Source of the DNA: Podocnemis expansa
Taxonomy: Eukaryota; Chordata; Testudines; Podocnemididae
Reading direction: 5' to 3'
Length of the DNA: 64,000 nt
Assembly (NCBI GenBank): GCA_007922195.1
Contig: ML681998.1
Span: forward strand, 19,567,385-19,631,384
The notes under the pieces were generated by a model. That model saw nothing but the letters and a program-made list of their open reading frames with translations, searched no databases and was not told where the DNA came from. This document shows positions 1-11,115 of the stretch, piece after piece (the stretch's first letter is position 1; each line of letters begins with the position of its first letter). Both the position numbers and the translations under genes were made by a program.

Positions 1-169
1 ACAAAGTCACTACTAAGAAGGGTTTCAGATCATTAATGAAAACAAAGACCAAGTGATTTGGGAATGTCAGAGAGATGATATCCAAGAAGATGCAGGTAAA
101 CATGTAAGGAAGAAGTTACAGTACTAACTAAGAAAAACTTATGGAAATCATTGTTTTGGTGGACAAAAG

Positions 170-1660
170 AAGGAAAGTAAAGGCACAAAGACTGACAACA
201 GAAAGTATTCTTGAGGACAAAAATAAAGAATAAATGAAGATTAGGTAAATCTGAATGAGAAATGCAAAGAAATGAAAAACTGGATAAAGAAAACAAGTGA
301 GATTATCAAAAAAGGCCTTCAGTTATAGGAGGAAGGTGACCAGTATGATTCTGAAGGACAAAATGGACAATGTGTGACAAATCCTAAGGAGAAGAACAAG
401 AGATGATGTAATATATCAAAAACCTATATCATGATGGTAGGAATGAAAAATCTTAACTAGAGATTAATCAAGTAAACCTACCAATAATGGATTAAGATAT
501 CAAGGTAGCAGTAAAAAGAATTCAGAACGGAAAAACACTAGTCTGTGGATAGAATACAAGCTGAATTGTTTAAATATAGACGATGAAGACTTGAAAGTCC
601 TGTCAGAGGTCATGAAAAATAGATCTGAAATAGGAAAATTGCTAGAAAACTTTAAAACCTTACTGTTCCTCTGCACCTCCAAAAAGAACAATGCTATAGA
701 TCAGGGGTGGCTGAACTTATGGAACTCAAGAGTCGCACAAGTTGATTATTAAGCCTTCAAGAGCCACACTGAGGCATATAGCCATATTTTACCTACTCCA
801 CAATTACTAAGTTTAAAATTTATTGCACACTTTAATTTTATTGTAGAAAGAGGGCAAATATTAATCCTACTTATGTCAGATTCTAATAATTACTTAAGGT
901 TACCATAAAAACTAGGCCTACTTATACACTAAAAACTTAGCTTCTCCTTGCTGTCCCAATCATGGCACCACTTCTCTCCACCCTCTCTGACCATGCTGTG
1001 CTTCTCTGCACCATCCCTGAGGCCTCAACCATGCCGCTGCTTCCCCACACCATCCATGACCATGCAACACTTCTTCCTGCCATGCTCTTCTGCGAGCCGC
1101 ACTTTTTCTTTGAAGAGCCGCATGTGGCTCACGAGCCACAGTTTGGCCACGCCTGCTATAGATTGTTAACTCTACAGAATGATCAGCCTAGTATCCTAGC
1201 CTCTACAGTATGTTTGCAATTTGTTCAGGACCAAATACATGGGAAGTCTGGTAAGGAAATAAGCAAATGAAAATATAACTTCAAATGTGATTAGGGCATG
1301 ATATATGCCTTTAGATACTTGTTGATCATATTAAGAAGATCAGTTGAAATAGGGAAACTAGTATACTTGTGTTTCACTATCTTCCAGAAGGTATTTGATA
1401 AAACATGTCACTACAAATTGTTTAACTTATTAAGATAAGTAGGAACAGATGGATATGAATTCTGAATAATGAAAAAATTGTACTGGAATGGGAAGGCAAT
1501 TATACTGGTAGATGAAAATGAAAATTTAATAGAGTTCAAGGGAGGAATGAGAGAAGATTGGATAATGTAGCTCTCTTTATTCAACATTTATAACAAGCAT
1601 TTTATTAAATTAATCAAAGAAAGAGAAAAAGGTATTAAGATGGAAAATGAGTGAAACCAC
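170..1660 (+). pseudogene. RTE/BovB-like LINE reverse transcriptase remnant, split by a hAT
   Basis: Decayed plus-strand reverse transcriptase. Before the insertion, 490-640 reads roughly as VAVKRIQNGKTLV...ELFKY, the region that opens RTE-type RT domains. After the insertion, 1320-1440 reads VEIGKLVYLCFTIFQKVFDK, equivalent to the RT motif A region (usual D.EKAFD), and 1465-1560 reads MKKLYWNGKAIILV followed by a relic of the RGVRQG motif. 1570-1650 continues as LFNIYNKHF...EKGIKMENE. Many stops and frameshifts. The match to the RTE clade is from remembered family wording, so the clade is less certain than the LINE identity. The 5' limit is approximate. Confidence 0.6.
702..1155. mobile_element. 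Non-autonomous hAT element (454 bp)
   Basis: Terminal inverted repeats CAGGGGTGGCTGAACT and, at the far end, the complement of CAGGCGTGGCCAAACT. It is flanked by a perfect 8-bp target duplication CTATAGAT at 694-701 and 1156-1163, the hAT signature. It sits inside the LINE remnant, so it is younger than that. The first 230 bp match the start of the 20470-22847 element, and the end (AGAGCCGCATGTGGCTC) matches that element's other end, making this an internal-deletion derivative. Confidence 0.95.
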
Positions 1661-2370
1661 TGATACCAAGCAGTTTCTTTGTTGAGTGTCATCTACCAGA
1701 TGATTAAAAGTTTAATCCTGATGTGGATTAATGAGATAGTTGATCCTCAACTGTCTCTCATTCAAGATGGATTCAGAAGAGGATGATGCATCCAAGATCA
1801 GGTACTCTGTCCAACTCAAGATACAGAAATCTCATTTGATTCAGGAAAGAAAGTTGGGGCAGGGTCTATTGATATGATGACAACCTATAACAATTACATG
1901 GTATCAGGCTGACTGCCATCTACTGCAGGTTATTCCTTGTAGGCTGATGGTGCAGTTCATTCAAAAAGTGATTAGCAACTGAAGCTTTATTCCACAAGAT
2001 GGGGAAAAAAATCAGTCAACTAAAATGTCTCCTTAATGTCCTTGCACAAGGCTCAGTTTTGGTTCCCCTTTTGTTTGATATATAAATATGTGATCTTCCT
2101 GAAATGCAGGCTGGCTTGTAGGTATGTGGTGATGGTATCTGTATTGCTGATACTGAAAACTATTTCCATGGGATTGAAGAGAATCTTAAAGAAGATATGG
2201 ATACCTTTACCACTTACTTCCAGGAGTAAAGACTAATGCTCATTGAAACTAAGACCATGGCAAATACTTTCTAACTAAATAATTGCTTGTCAATCAACAT
2301 ATCTTGATTCATATTCAAGAATGGCTACTGACATTTCATCTAGTTGTCACATATTTGGTAGCAAAATGCA
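1660..2370 (+). pseudogene. LINE RT remnant (jockey/CR1-superfamily type)
   Basis: Reading across frames, 1735-1850 resembles the RT fingers (DPQLSLIQDGFRRG...IQDQV), and 2039-2270 reads LAQGSVLVPLLFDI then CGDGICIADTENYFHGIEEN and EDMDTFTTYF. LAQGSVLVPLL corresponds to the RT PQGSVL motif; the YADD catalytic box is degraded to CGDG. Stops interrupt every frame. It follows the RTE-like remnant directly but has a different motif style, so I treat it as a separate insertion. Confidence 0.55.
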
Positions 2371-3190
2371 TAGCGTGATAGCCCAGTGTTGCCTGGAACA
2401 CCTGAAAATGAAGATCTCTTCCCATACAGTCTTGATCTGAAAACTATGGAGAATGCCAGGGGAACAGACCCTTTCCTCCTTTGTATATATGTATTTGCTC
2501 TGGTGTTTGCACCACTAAATATTGCTCTGAGGTCACAATCACCACACTTAGCCTGTCAACTGACCAATTCGACCACTCATATAAATTATAGCTTCTTGAA
2601 TTATACCCCAAGTTTCGGTCTGTATTGTGTTAGCACAATAGCTCCTGCAGACCTTGATGAGAAACTATTACTGTTGTCTGTCTGGAGAGCTGTGACAAAC
2701 AAAACAAACCGTTATCTCTCTGGTTGACTGATTCCCCATTCTCAGACAGAAAACACACAACGTCAAGTCAAAGGTCTGCTTATATTTAGGGGAGGTTTCC
2801 CACTCCCGTGGACTGAAGCATGACACAACACCTGATCTCTTGACACCACTTTGCTGTAGCAGTTCAGGTGCTCTTGGACAAGAATGCTACTGGCTCTTCA
2901 CAATGCATGCATGATCAGCACTGTTATGGAGCAGAAAACTGTGACCTTACTAAGTGGAGGCATCAATGGGAAAGAAAGTCTAATATACTAAATAAATTTA
3001 GGAATCTTTTAATGTACCTATCTCTTTGTTCACTTGTTTGCAGATATTAGACTAGTCATCACAGCTGTGGACAAAGTGTGGCCTGGTTTCTTCCCTCTGT
3101 TATGCCAGTGGGACAAAATTGTAGACAAAAATTTCCATCATTGAAGTGTTCCCAACCCAGCATCTGGGGACTGGTTTACAATCCCTAGTT
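2371..3190. other. Intron, no recognised gene
   Basis: Holds an uninterrupted plus-strand frame of 113 codons at 2386-2727 with several N-x-S/T motifs and no homology I recognise. Codon use and length give no support for a gene. It may be the eroded edge of a repeat. Confidence 0.35.
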
Positions 3191-3198
3191 TCCCTAGA

Positions 3199-4985
3199 AC
3201 AAACAAACAAGGAGTCCTGTGGCACTTAAAGACTAACAAATTTATTTTTTGCATGAGCTTTCATGGGAGAAAATCCCACTTTGTTGGACACTTTGAAGAT
3301 GGGGGAACTTACAGAATGGTAGGAAATGCAAAGAAGTGTAAGTCATGTAATAGCAGATCAAAACAGTTGCAAAGATTCAAACACTGGGGAACAGCATACA
3401 GAGGAAGATGAGGTCCGATCACCTGTTGTAATGAGAGAAAATTTGAGTGTCCCAGTTAAGACCTGAAGCAATGCAACCAGATTTACAAATGAATTCAATT
3501 TCAATAGCTTCCCTTTGATGCCTTGTTTTAATATGCATCTTTGCGAGCATAGCAATTAACAGATCATTAATGGAGTGATCACAAAGATTGAAATGCTGAC
3601 CCACTGGTTTTACAAGGTTGAGATTTCTGATGTCAAATCTGTGCCTATTTGTTCTTTTGCACAGAGACTGTCCTGTTTGTCCTCTTGCACATGATGGCCT
3701 AAATCACAGTGGTGGATGAGCAGGTGAATGAGCCTTTGATGGAATAGCTGGTATTATTAGGCCCTGTAATAGTATCTTTTGTGCAGATATGTGGGCAAAG
3801 CTGGCAGCACGGTTTGTTGCAGAGATATGTGCCTGCATTAATGGTTCTGTTGTTAGGTCTGTATTTGCTGGTAAGTATCCGTTTAAGGTCGTGGGGATGT
3901 CTGTAAGCGAGGAGAGGTCTGTCTCCCAAAGGCTTAAGAGAGTGAGGAATCGTCTTCTCGAATAGGCTACAGATCCCTGAGGATGTGCTATAGAAGTCTG
4001 ACTTGGGGGTTGTAGGTAATGACTAGTGATGTTCTGTTGTTCTCTTTCTTGGGCTTCTCCTGTAGTAGTTGACTTTGGGGTCCTTGTCTCGCTCTGTCAA
4101 TCTGTTTTGTCACTTCCGCAACTGGGTACTGTAGTTTTAAGAATGCTTGATAGAGATCCTGAAGGTGTCTGTCTCAATCTGAAGGATCAGAGCAAATGCA
4201 GTTGTATCTTAGAGCTTGGCTGTAGACAATGAACCATATGGTGTGTTTAGGGTGAAAGCTCAAGGGATGTAGGTAACTATACCGATCAGTAGGTTTTCGG
4301 TATAGGGTGGTGCTTATGCATCCATCCCTAATTTGTACTGTAGTGTCCAGAAAGTGGATCTCCTGTGTGGAGTGTCCCAGGCTACGTTTAATAGTGGAGT
4401 GGAAATTGTTGAATTCTCTGTGGAAATCTTCAAGGGCATGTCTACCATGGGTCCAGATGATGAAGATGTCATCAACGTAGTGTAAGCAGAGAAGAGATGC
4501 TTTGGTTTGAGACTTGAGGAAACAGAGTTCTTGGTCAGCCAGAAAAATGTTACACAGTTACATACTTCAAAAGAAACACTTAAAAAACAGACTTCAGTGT
4601 GCAGCTGCAGAGCCTGAATTCATATCCAAAATTTAACACCATTGGATTAGGTCTGAATAGGGATTTGAGATGGCTCACTCATTACCAGAGTGATTTTCCC
4701 CTCTTTTAACATTCTTACCTTCTCATCTGTTGTTCCATAGTGTTTGAATCAAAAAAACTTGTTTGGTTTGCTGAAAAAAGACTGAACTGACCTTGTGACT
4801 TACCTTTCTCTGTATGCATTTATTCACCTGACATGCTACAGTTTCCATTTCATGCATCTGTTGAAGTGGGATTACAACCACAAAAGCTCAAGGGGTAAAC
4901 ACATTTGTTCATTTTTAAAAGTGCCACCAGACTCCTTGTTTGTTTTGCTGAACTAGACTAATGTGGCTATCCTTCTGAAACCTGT
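3199..4985 (-). mobile_element. Penelope-like element (Neptune type), minus strand, tails at both ends
   Basis: PLEs carry a reverse transcriptase followed by a GIY-YIG endonuclease. On the minus strand, 4560-4440 reads NIFLADQELCFLK, then YVDDIFIIW, an intact RT catalytic box. 3929-3699 carries the inter-domain linker ending TGPNNTSYSIKGSFTC, and 3604-3419 the end of the GIY-YIG domain (HSINDLLIAML...IEFICK), with a frameshift between them and the YIG core lost. The 3' tail (minus) lies at 3201-3300. A second, plus-facing copy of the tail ends the element at about 4850-4985 (CTCCTTGTTTGTTTTGCTGAACTAGACTAA). The RT N-terminal part is missing. Confidence 0.85.
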
Positions 4986-6059
4986 CATGCAGAGCTGAGT
5001 CTATTCAGAGTCACCAGAAAAATTGAGGCCTGGCAGACTATACAGAAAGTAATACTGGTCATATGTTAAGCTGAAGTAGCCTGTGAAGTACAATAGGAAA
5101 AATATCTCTTGGCAAGTGGCAGAGATCTAGTTCTGTTGGGAGCTTTCTGTTTTGAGACCCTATACTGTACTTTCAATTCAGACTGGACCATAGTTCTCAC
5201 AACAGCCATAGCATTCATTTCCTAAGTATATTCCTTCAGTGAAGCACGGCAGTCATCCTGAGGAGCACTGACCATTTCAGGGCAGAGTAGTTATATCTCC
5301 TGAGTTGACACCAGCAGAAAGCCACTGTGAATAACTTCATAAGTTCATCACGTTCTATGTACTGGCCATCCAGCTTTTGCCTATGTCATGTTCTTTCTTT
5401 TGGCAGAAATTTTTACCTTGCCTTAGTACTCAGAGAAAGACGGTAGATAATATTTATAAATAATCTACTTAATTTTCAGATGTCCACATTTACAGGATGA
5501 TCCTGCTTCCCGTTATAGAGTTATACTTTCATGAACATCCCATTGTAATGGATCTATGGATACTGGTATTGTGGCAAAGTACCCCCAGCTTGTGCCAGGG
5601 GGTGACTGTTGCCCCAGGATGCTAGGCCTGTGGTAGAGCTGCCCCTGTCATGCTGCAGCCTCTTCCCTGACTGGTCCTGAGGGACCCTCATTTTCTCATG
5701 CTTCAGGTGGGCTCTGACCATAGCCCACACTCTTGGAGTACAGTATGAGTCCATAGCCCTTGGGTCTCTCCTCTGAGGGTTACCTTTGGGCAGTTTCTTT
5801 AGCCAGGCTTTGGCTTCTGGGCTCCTGCAGGTCTCTGATTTCTGGTTTGGGGTTATGTGGGCAGTGGCTGTGGCGGCAGCTGCTGTTGCTGAGATCAGCT
5901 TCCTAGGACTTTTCTCTCCCTTTCCCCCCAGTGCCTGCAGAGGTGTGGTTTTTATTAGACCTGAGGTAGTCACTGATTACCCTCAGGTGTCTCTAATTGC
6001 CCTGCAGCTCTCTCTTCTCTGTCTGCTGGAAACAGGGCCTTCTTCTCTGAGCTCTGCTC
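4986..6059. other. Intron with repeat-like GC-rich block, nothing assigned
   Basis: 5554-5973 is open on the minus strand for 139 codons, but the predicted product is low-complexity Ala/Thr/Pro-rich and matches nothing I know. The GC-rich block may be the outer part of the DIRS element that starts just downstream. No splice-bounded exon was recognised. Confidence 0.35.
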
Positions 6060-6293
6060 TCATCATTCAGTATTAGGTGTTTACGTGCTGCAGCGCACGA
6101 TTGGTCAGAAACTTTTTAGCCCTAGCCTGTGAGAGCAGGGTCAGTGGCCAATGCCCCCTCCAGCCACTCCCTTGGCTATATATATGTCCCCCAAACCTGA
6201 TCCTCCTCAGTTCCTATTTCCGCCCTCAGTGATGGTTTCAGAACAGCCCGCTCCTTGTGATTATGCAAGCACCTGTCTATTCTACTGTGTATG

Positions 6294-8160
6294 AGCCGCC
6301 CGTTCAGCTTCGAAGATCTGTTCGTGGACATTGTTCCACTGAGAACCACTGCTCTTAAAAAGCATATGAAACCAAAGCCAGAAGACTGCTCTCAACTGCT
6401 GCCAACAATGCCAGGCTTCAAACCTTGTGCGTCTTGCAGCAAGGCCTTCCCAAAGGATGACTCCCCACGAGAAGTGCCTGTGATGCCTGGGTGAATCCCA
6501 CCAGGCTACTGATGGCTCCATCTGTTGGTCCTTTAAACTGAGAACCCTCAAAGATAGGGAGCAGAGGCACCATGCGTTGGCCCTGGACCAAGTACATCAG
6601 CCTATCCCCAGAGAATCGGGGTCGCCAATGGAGGTGCTGGCACTGTGTGTAAGATTGGCAGTGGAGCCCTCTCAGCACCACTCCCCTCGGGAGCACAAGA
6701 CAATGCGCTTGGTGTCCACCTGGGTGCTGAAGTGCAGGCGCCACTCCAGCTCCCCTTGGGAGCAAGCATGGCAGCCTACCCCTGGAGAATCAGGGTCACC
6801 ATTGGAGCCACTGGCACTGGGTGCCACATTGACACTGGAGCCCTCTCGGTGCCGCTCCTCTTGGGAGCACAGGATGACGCTCTTGGCATCCACCCTAGTG
6901 CCGAAGTGCAGGCACTGCTCCAGCTCCCTCGACTGTGCAACTCTCGGGATCGAGGCCAGCAGGTCATGAAGGTGTCCTCCGCCTTGGAGGCTTTTGAGGT
7001 GGCAAAAGCTCTCTCGCTTTTCCCTACACCTCCGCCTCCCAGAGAGGAAAATCAGCTTTCCTCTTGGGGACACGGACCTCTTCGGTGTAGCACCAATCTC
7101 TGTCCCTCATAATGGTACTGAGTTTGCCGGTACCACAGCCAGAGAGAGTCTCTTCCTTCTCTGAAGGGGCCGCTGGTATCGGACGGCACTCTCTTCCTCA
7201 GCACCATAGCATCGCCTTATGGCCAGGGTCAGTATTGACCACCCTGGCTCCTTCTCGCACCAGTGCCAGGGCAAGCCCAACACCTCAGTGCTGGGAAGCC
7301 TAACACTCCTCGAGCCAAGAGGAAATAACCCCCTCAAACAGGGGCAGACAGGCCCGTGAGGGATTGCTGACACTGGGCCCCTCCTAGTACTGACCTTGTG
7401 AGTGGTCCCTGCCATAGGAAACTTTCTTACAGGAAACTTCCCATGGTACCTAAGGGCCCAGGACCATTCCACCATTCACCGCAACCCCTGACAGGGCTTT
7501 AAATCCCAGACCGTGGTCCTACAGGGAGGACTCTGCAGCCCACTATGACCTCCTTAGTTGTGTAACAGCACATGCAGGCTTGGAGGTCGAACCCATCAGT
7601 GGGGATTGAGATCCCCTATTTGATCTGGGGTTAAAGTCTTCTCCTGATGCAATCACGGACCCGTTGCACGCTGGTATGCATGACCTGGCCCAGGTATGCT
7701 GGCGGACTCCTGCTTCAATTCGTCTGGTCTCAGATATAGCAGGTCATAGATATCAGGTCCCCCTGGAGGACTTCCCTTTCTTGGTTGACCCCTCCCCGGT
7801 ACCGAGCTCCTGGGTGATGGAAACTGCCTTAGGGCATGGGAGACAACCCTTCCAAGATCCCTTGCCAAGATCCAGGGAGGCAAGGGGCTGGACCTCATGG
7901 GACAGAAGACGTATTAAACCTCTGCCTTCCAGCTCCTCATCATGAACTGCCAAGTGCTGGTGGGATGATGCATGCTAGACATCTGGGAGTCCATGAGGAG
8001 ATTCCGGGATCTTCTCCCCCAGGAAAACAGGGAAGACTATGACTCCCTGATAGAGGAGGGTACGCTAGCATCCTCGGATGCTCTCTTAGCGGCATGGGAT
8101 GCCTCAGACACAGCGAACTGTGGTAGAGCACCGGCCGTTATGAAACACGCAGTGTGGCTG
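6294..8160 (+). pseudogene. DIRS gag-like region
   Basis: 7664-7945 reads LAQVCWRTPASIRLVSDIAGHRYQVP, then further down DPLPRSREARGWTSWDRRR, and 7972-8160 reads LDIWESMRRFRDLLPQENRE...SLIEEG...LLAAWDASDTA. This alternation (WxTPAS, RYQVP, FxxLLPxxxRxxxxxLxEEG, DAADTA) is what I associate with sauropsid DIRS gag proteins. Stops and frameshifts break it. The upstream part is Ser/Pro-rich and contains an internal tandem duplication. Confidence 0.6.
6598..6945 (+). repeat. Two-unit 174-bp tandem duplication
   Basis: CAGCCTATCCCCAGAGAATC at 6598 recurs as CAGCCTACCCCTGGAGAATC at 6772. The units then run in parallel through GGAGCCCTCTC, GGGAGCACA, TGAAGTGCAGGC / CGAAGTGCAGGC and CTCCAGCTCCC. The period is 174 bp, or 58 codons, so the duplication keeps the reading frame of the gag-like region. 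Confidence 0.8.
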
Positions 8161-9030
8161 CAGGAGGTAGACCTGTCTCAAGATGTGAGGGGCCTGGGAA
8201 ACAAGCAGGAAGAATTGGTAGTACTGGCGCAGTCAAGGAACTATGATGTAATTGGAATAACAGAAACGTGGTGAGATAGCTTGCATGACTGGAGCTCTGT
8301 CGCGGACGGGTATAAGTTTCTCAGGCAGGACAGGCAAGGAAGAAGAGGGGGAGGAGTAGTGCAATATGTAAAAGAGCTTTATGACCGTTCAGAGCTTCAC
8401 TGTGGAAGTGGAAACGAGCCGGCTGAAAGTCTGTGGGTTAAGTTTAGAGGAGAGGGCAACAAGGGGGATGTCATGGTGGGTGTGTGCTATAGACGTCCAG
8501 ACTAGAAGGAGGAGGTGGATAAGGCATTCTATGGACAACTAGCAGAAGTTTCTAGATCACAGGCCCTGGTTCTCATGGGGGACTTCAGTTACCCTGATAT
8601 GTGCTGGGAGGGCAATACAGCAGTGCACAGGCAATCCAAGAAGTTTTTGGAGAGTGTTGAGGACAAGTTCCTCGTACAAATATTGGAGGAACCAACTAGA
8701 GGCCTTGCACTTCTCGACCTGCTGCTCACAAACAGAGAAGAATTGATTGGGGAAGTAGAAGTGAATGGCAGCCTGGGCAGCAGTGACCATGAGATGGTAG
8801 AGTTCAAGATGCTGATTAATGGAAAAAAGAAAAGAAGCAAAATGCAGAGCCTGGACTTCAGAAAAGCAGATTTTGGCATCTTTAGGGAGCTGATGGGCAG
8901 GATCCCTTGGGAGGCTGATCTGAAGGGGAAAGACGTCCAAGAGAGCTGGCTGTGTTTTAAAGAAACCCTGCTAAGCGCACAGAAAGATACAATTCCAAGA
9001 GAGAAATTAGCCACCATCATCAAGGCCTAA
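8160..9030 (+). pseudogene. CR1 LINE fragment: ORF2 endonuclease and start of RT
   Basis: APE-type endonuclease of CR1 ORF2. 8220-8275 reads ARNYDVIGITETW-like wording (QSRNYDVIGITETW), followed by a stop where W-D is expected. 8330-8390 holds GRRGGGVVQYVK, 8480-8500 VGVCYRRPD, then a stop, 8560-8610 LVLMGDFSYPDMCW, and 8770-8810 GSSDHEMVEF. These are the ITETW, GGGV, YRRP, GDFNxPDxxW and SDH catalytic-site motifs. It breaks off at KDTIP at about 9000, before the RT core, so both ends are truncated. It lies inside DIRS copy A. Only two or three in-frame stops make it one of the better preserved coding relics. Confidence 0.9.
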
Positions 9031-9647
9031 CTTTTTGGGGCAGTAACCCCCCCCCCGCCCCAACTCCTTGTGAAGATAGGACCCTCAACGGTTCTTACCT
9101 CCCCTTCCTACCCTCGGCTGTTGGAAAGGTGGCAAAACACGTCAGTGCTTCTGACCAGGGGAGAATAAAGCACATACCCCACCTGTACATCTGGGGTAGG
9201 TCCCCCCCCATCGTACCAGAGGGCATACTCACAGAGAGTGAGTGGCACAAGGGAAGAGCCTCAGTGTTCCCACACAGGAGACTCTGAGTTGCTACCTGGT
9301 TCAGTCAAGTGTCCGAACCTTACTTGGGTGTAGGACAGCTTCACAGTTCCTGGGTCTCATCTCCTTGCGACCCACAGAAGGCCCACAGTTTAATTATGAA
9401 GGGCCACTGGCGAACTTACATACCTTGAGCACTTGCCACAGAGGACAGGATGGACTCTTATTAGCGTAGCACTTTGTCCCTCTTCTACTCCCTAACCCAG
9501 TTTTGCTCATGTTTGTTTAGAGGGGCAAGAGGAGCCTGGAGAATGAGGGCAATCAGCTCCAGAATCGCTAGTGACTGACTAGGCCCAAGACAAATACCTT
9601 TATCTCCTTTTCATTACTACTTCATATCTTAATTACAGTCTCTAAAG

Positions 9648-9856
9648 CAGGGGTCTCAAACACGCGGTCTGTGGGCTGCATGTGGCCCCTAAAGCTATTT
9701 CCTGCGGCCTGCAATGACATGATCATTACTAATATTTGCAATATCATTGTATGGAAAGGTTTCAGTGGTGCAGCCCTCAGCTACTGTACTAATCCGCATA
9801 TGGCCCTCTACTAGTCCTCATGTGGGTCTAATGGTGATTTGAGTTTGAGACCCCTG
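9648..9856. mobile_element. Small hAT element (209 bp)
   Basis: CAGGGGTCTCAAACACG at the start is inverted at the end (GAGTTTGAGACCCCTG). The 8-bp flanks CTCTAAAG (9640-9647) and CCCTAAAG (9857-9864) differ by one base. Non-coding. Confidence 0.92.
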
Positions 9857-11115
9857 CCCTAAAGGTTCCGTTCCCATTCCTGGTGGGGTTTTCTCAGGTC
9901 CCTACTGAAAGGAGGTCCTGAAACAAAGAATTTCCTCTTCATATCAGGACATGGACATAGGCCATCCGCTTGAGGTTTTTCCCCTTGCTAAATCATTGAC
10001 AGGCCCTCAACACCCCACAACCCTCGGGGCAGTCTGCTCTCCCTGAAGGGGGTTCACACCAGTCCATCTCAACAAAGTCTAAATGGGATTTCATTTAGAG
10101 ATCATGGACCTCAAACCAGCGACCTGGTGAGTCTGCATCACGGTTCCTTCCTTATCTTGCAAAAGGTTTCGAGGAGTCATACCTGCTTCTAGGAACTGAG
10201 GTGCGCTGTTAGTAGCTTTGCTTCTGCCTGGTTAGCTAATACTCATAAATGTGGCTCCCTTACCAAGTTGGGACTATTCCCACTAGAACGGGATTGTTCA
10301 ACAAATACCATCCTTCTTGTGCTATCAGTGCTTTCAACTGTCAAACCAGCCTAGACACTCACACGTTGAAGTGTCAAAACTCCACTAGTATGGAGACAGC
10401 GGGTTTTATTCTCCTCTTTATCTCCTGGGATGTGAGAGTCAGTCATCTCACAATGGGTAGACAAAGTGTGGAACTTTGTTTTCCTTGATTGTTTTAGCCA
10501 CACTCAAAATGGAGGGCGTCCAATGCAAATTAGGACAGCCCTGTATCAATACTTCTTGCCTCCAAGGCAGGGTGACACATGACCTCTTACTATTTCCCTC
10601 GTACAGTGTTCACTCAGAACAAATCGAGGGATCCAGTACATCCCCTCTAGGTAGGCTGGAAAGCCTACTACTCAGGCACCTTTCCACGCCTTGATTTTGC
10701 CTTTATGGGGGTAGCTGTGCTGAAGGCTGGAAAAAACCCAACTCTGCCCACCATCCACAGTACGGCTAGTAGTCACCTAATACTGAACGATGCGAGCAGC
10801 GCTCGAAGAAGAACAGTGGGTTACTTACCAGTATCCGTCCTTCTTCAAAATGTGCTGCTCGCATACATTCAGAATCCTCCCACCATCTCTGCTACTTCGA
10901 ATTAGCGACTAGAAGGGACTGAGGATCAGGGTTGGGGGCCATATATAAAGCCATGGGAGTGGCTGGAGGAGAGGGCACTGGCCGCCAGCCCTGCTCTGAC
11001 AGGCTAGGGCTAAAAGTTTCTGACCAATTGTGCCCTGCGGCACGTAGATACCTAATACTGAATGTAGGTGAGCAGCCCATCTCGAAGATGGATAGTTACT
11101 GGTAAGTAACCCATC

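Larger units (their letters stand above)
6060..11115 (+). mobile_element. DIRS-like retrotransposon, copy A, with inverted terminal repeats
   Basis: DIRS elements use a tyrosine recombinase and end in inverted rather than direct repeats. 6064-6232 (TTCAGTATTAGGTGTTTACG, TTGGTCAGAAACTTTTTAGC, TATATATATGTCCCCCAAAC) recurs as the reverse complement at 10908-11080, including the TATA-like box. Between them are a gag-like region (6294-8160), a CR1 insertion (8160-9030), a small hAT (9648-9856) and unassigned sequence. I could not locate intact RT, RNase H or recombinase motifs here, so the 3' half is either deleted or badly decayed. The 3' end carries the typical TTACTTACCAGTATCC terminal sequence near 10825. 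Confidence 0.75.

Noticed and set aside
2386..2727. 113-codon frame with N-x-S/T motifs, considered as an envelope fragment
   Set aside because: No signal, cleavage or membrane pattern typical of an envelope, and no neighbouring retroviral genes.
5554..5973. 139-codon minus-strand frame
   Set aside because: Ala/Thr-rich, no homology recognised, overlapped by a plus-strand frame, next to a DIRS end.
6172..6190. TATA-like TATATATATG as a host promoter
   Set aside because: It lies inside the DIRS inverted repeat and recurs in the opposite end, so it is the element's own promoter.
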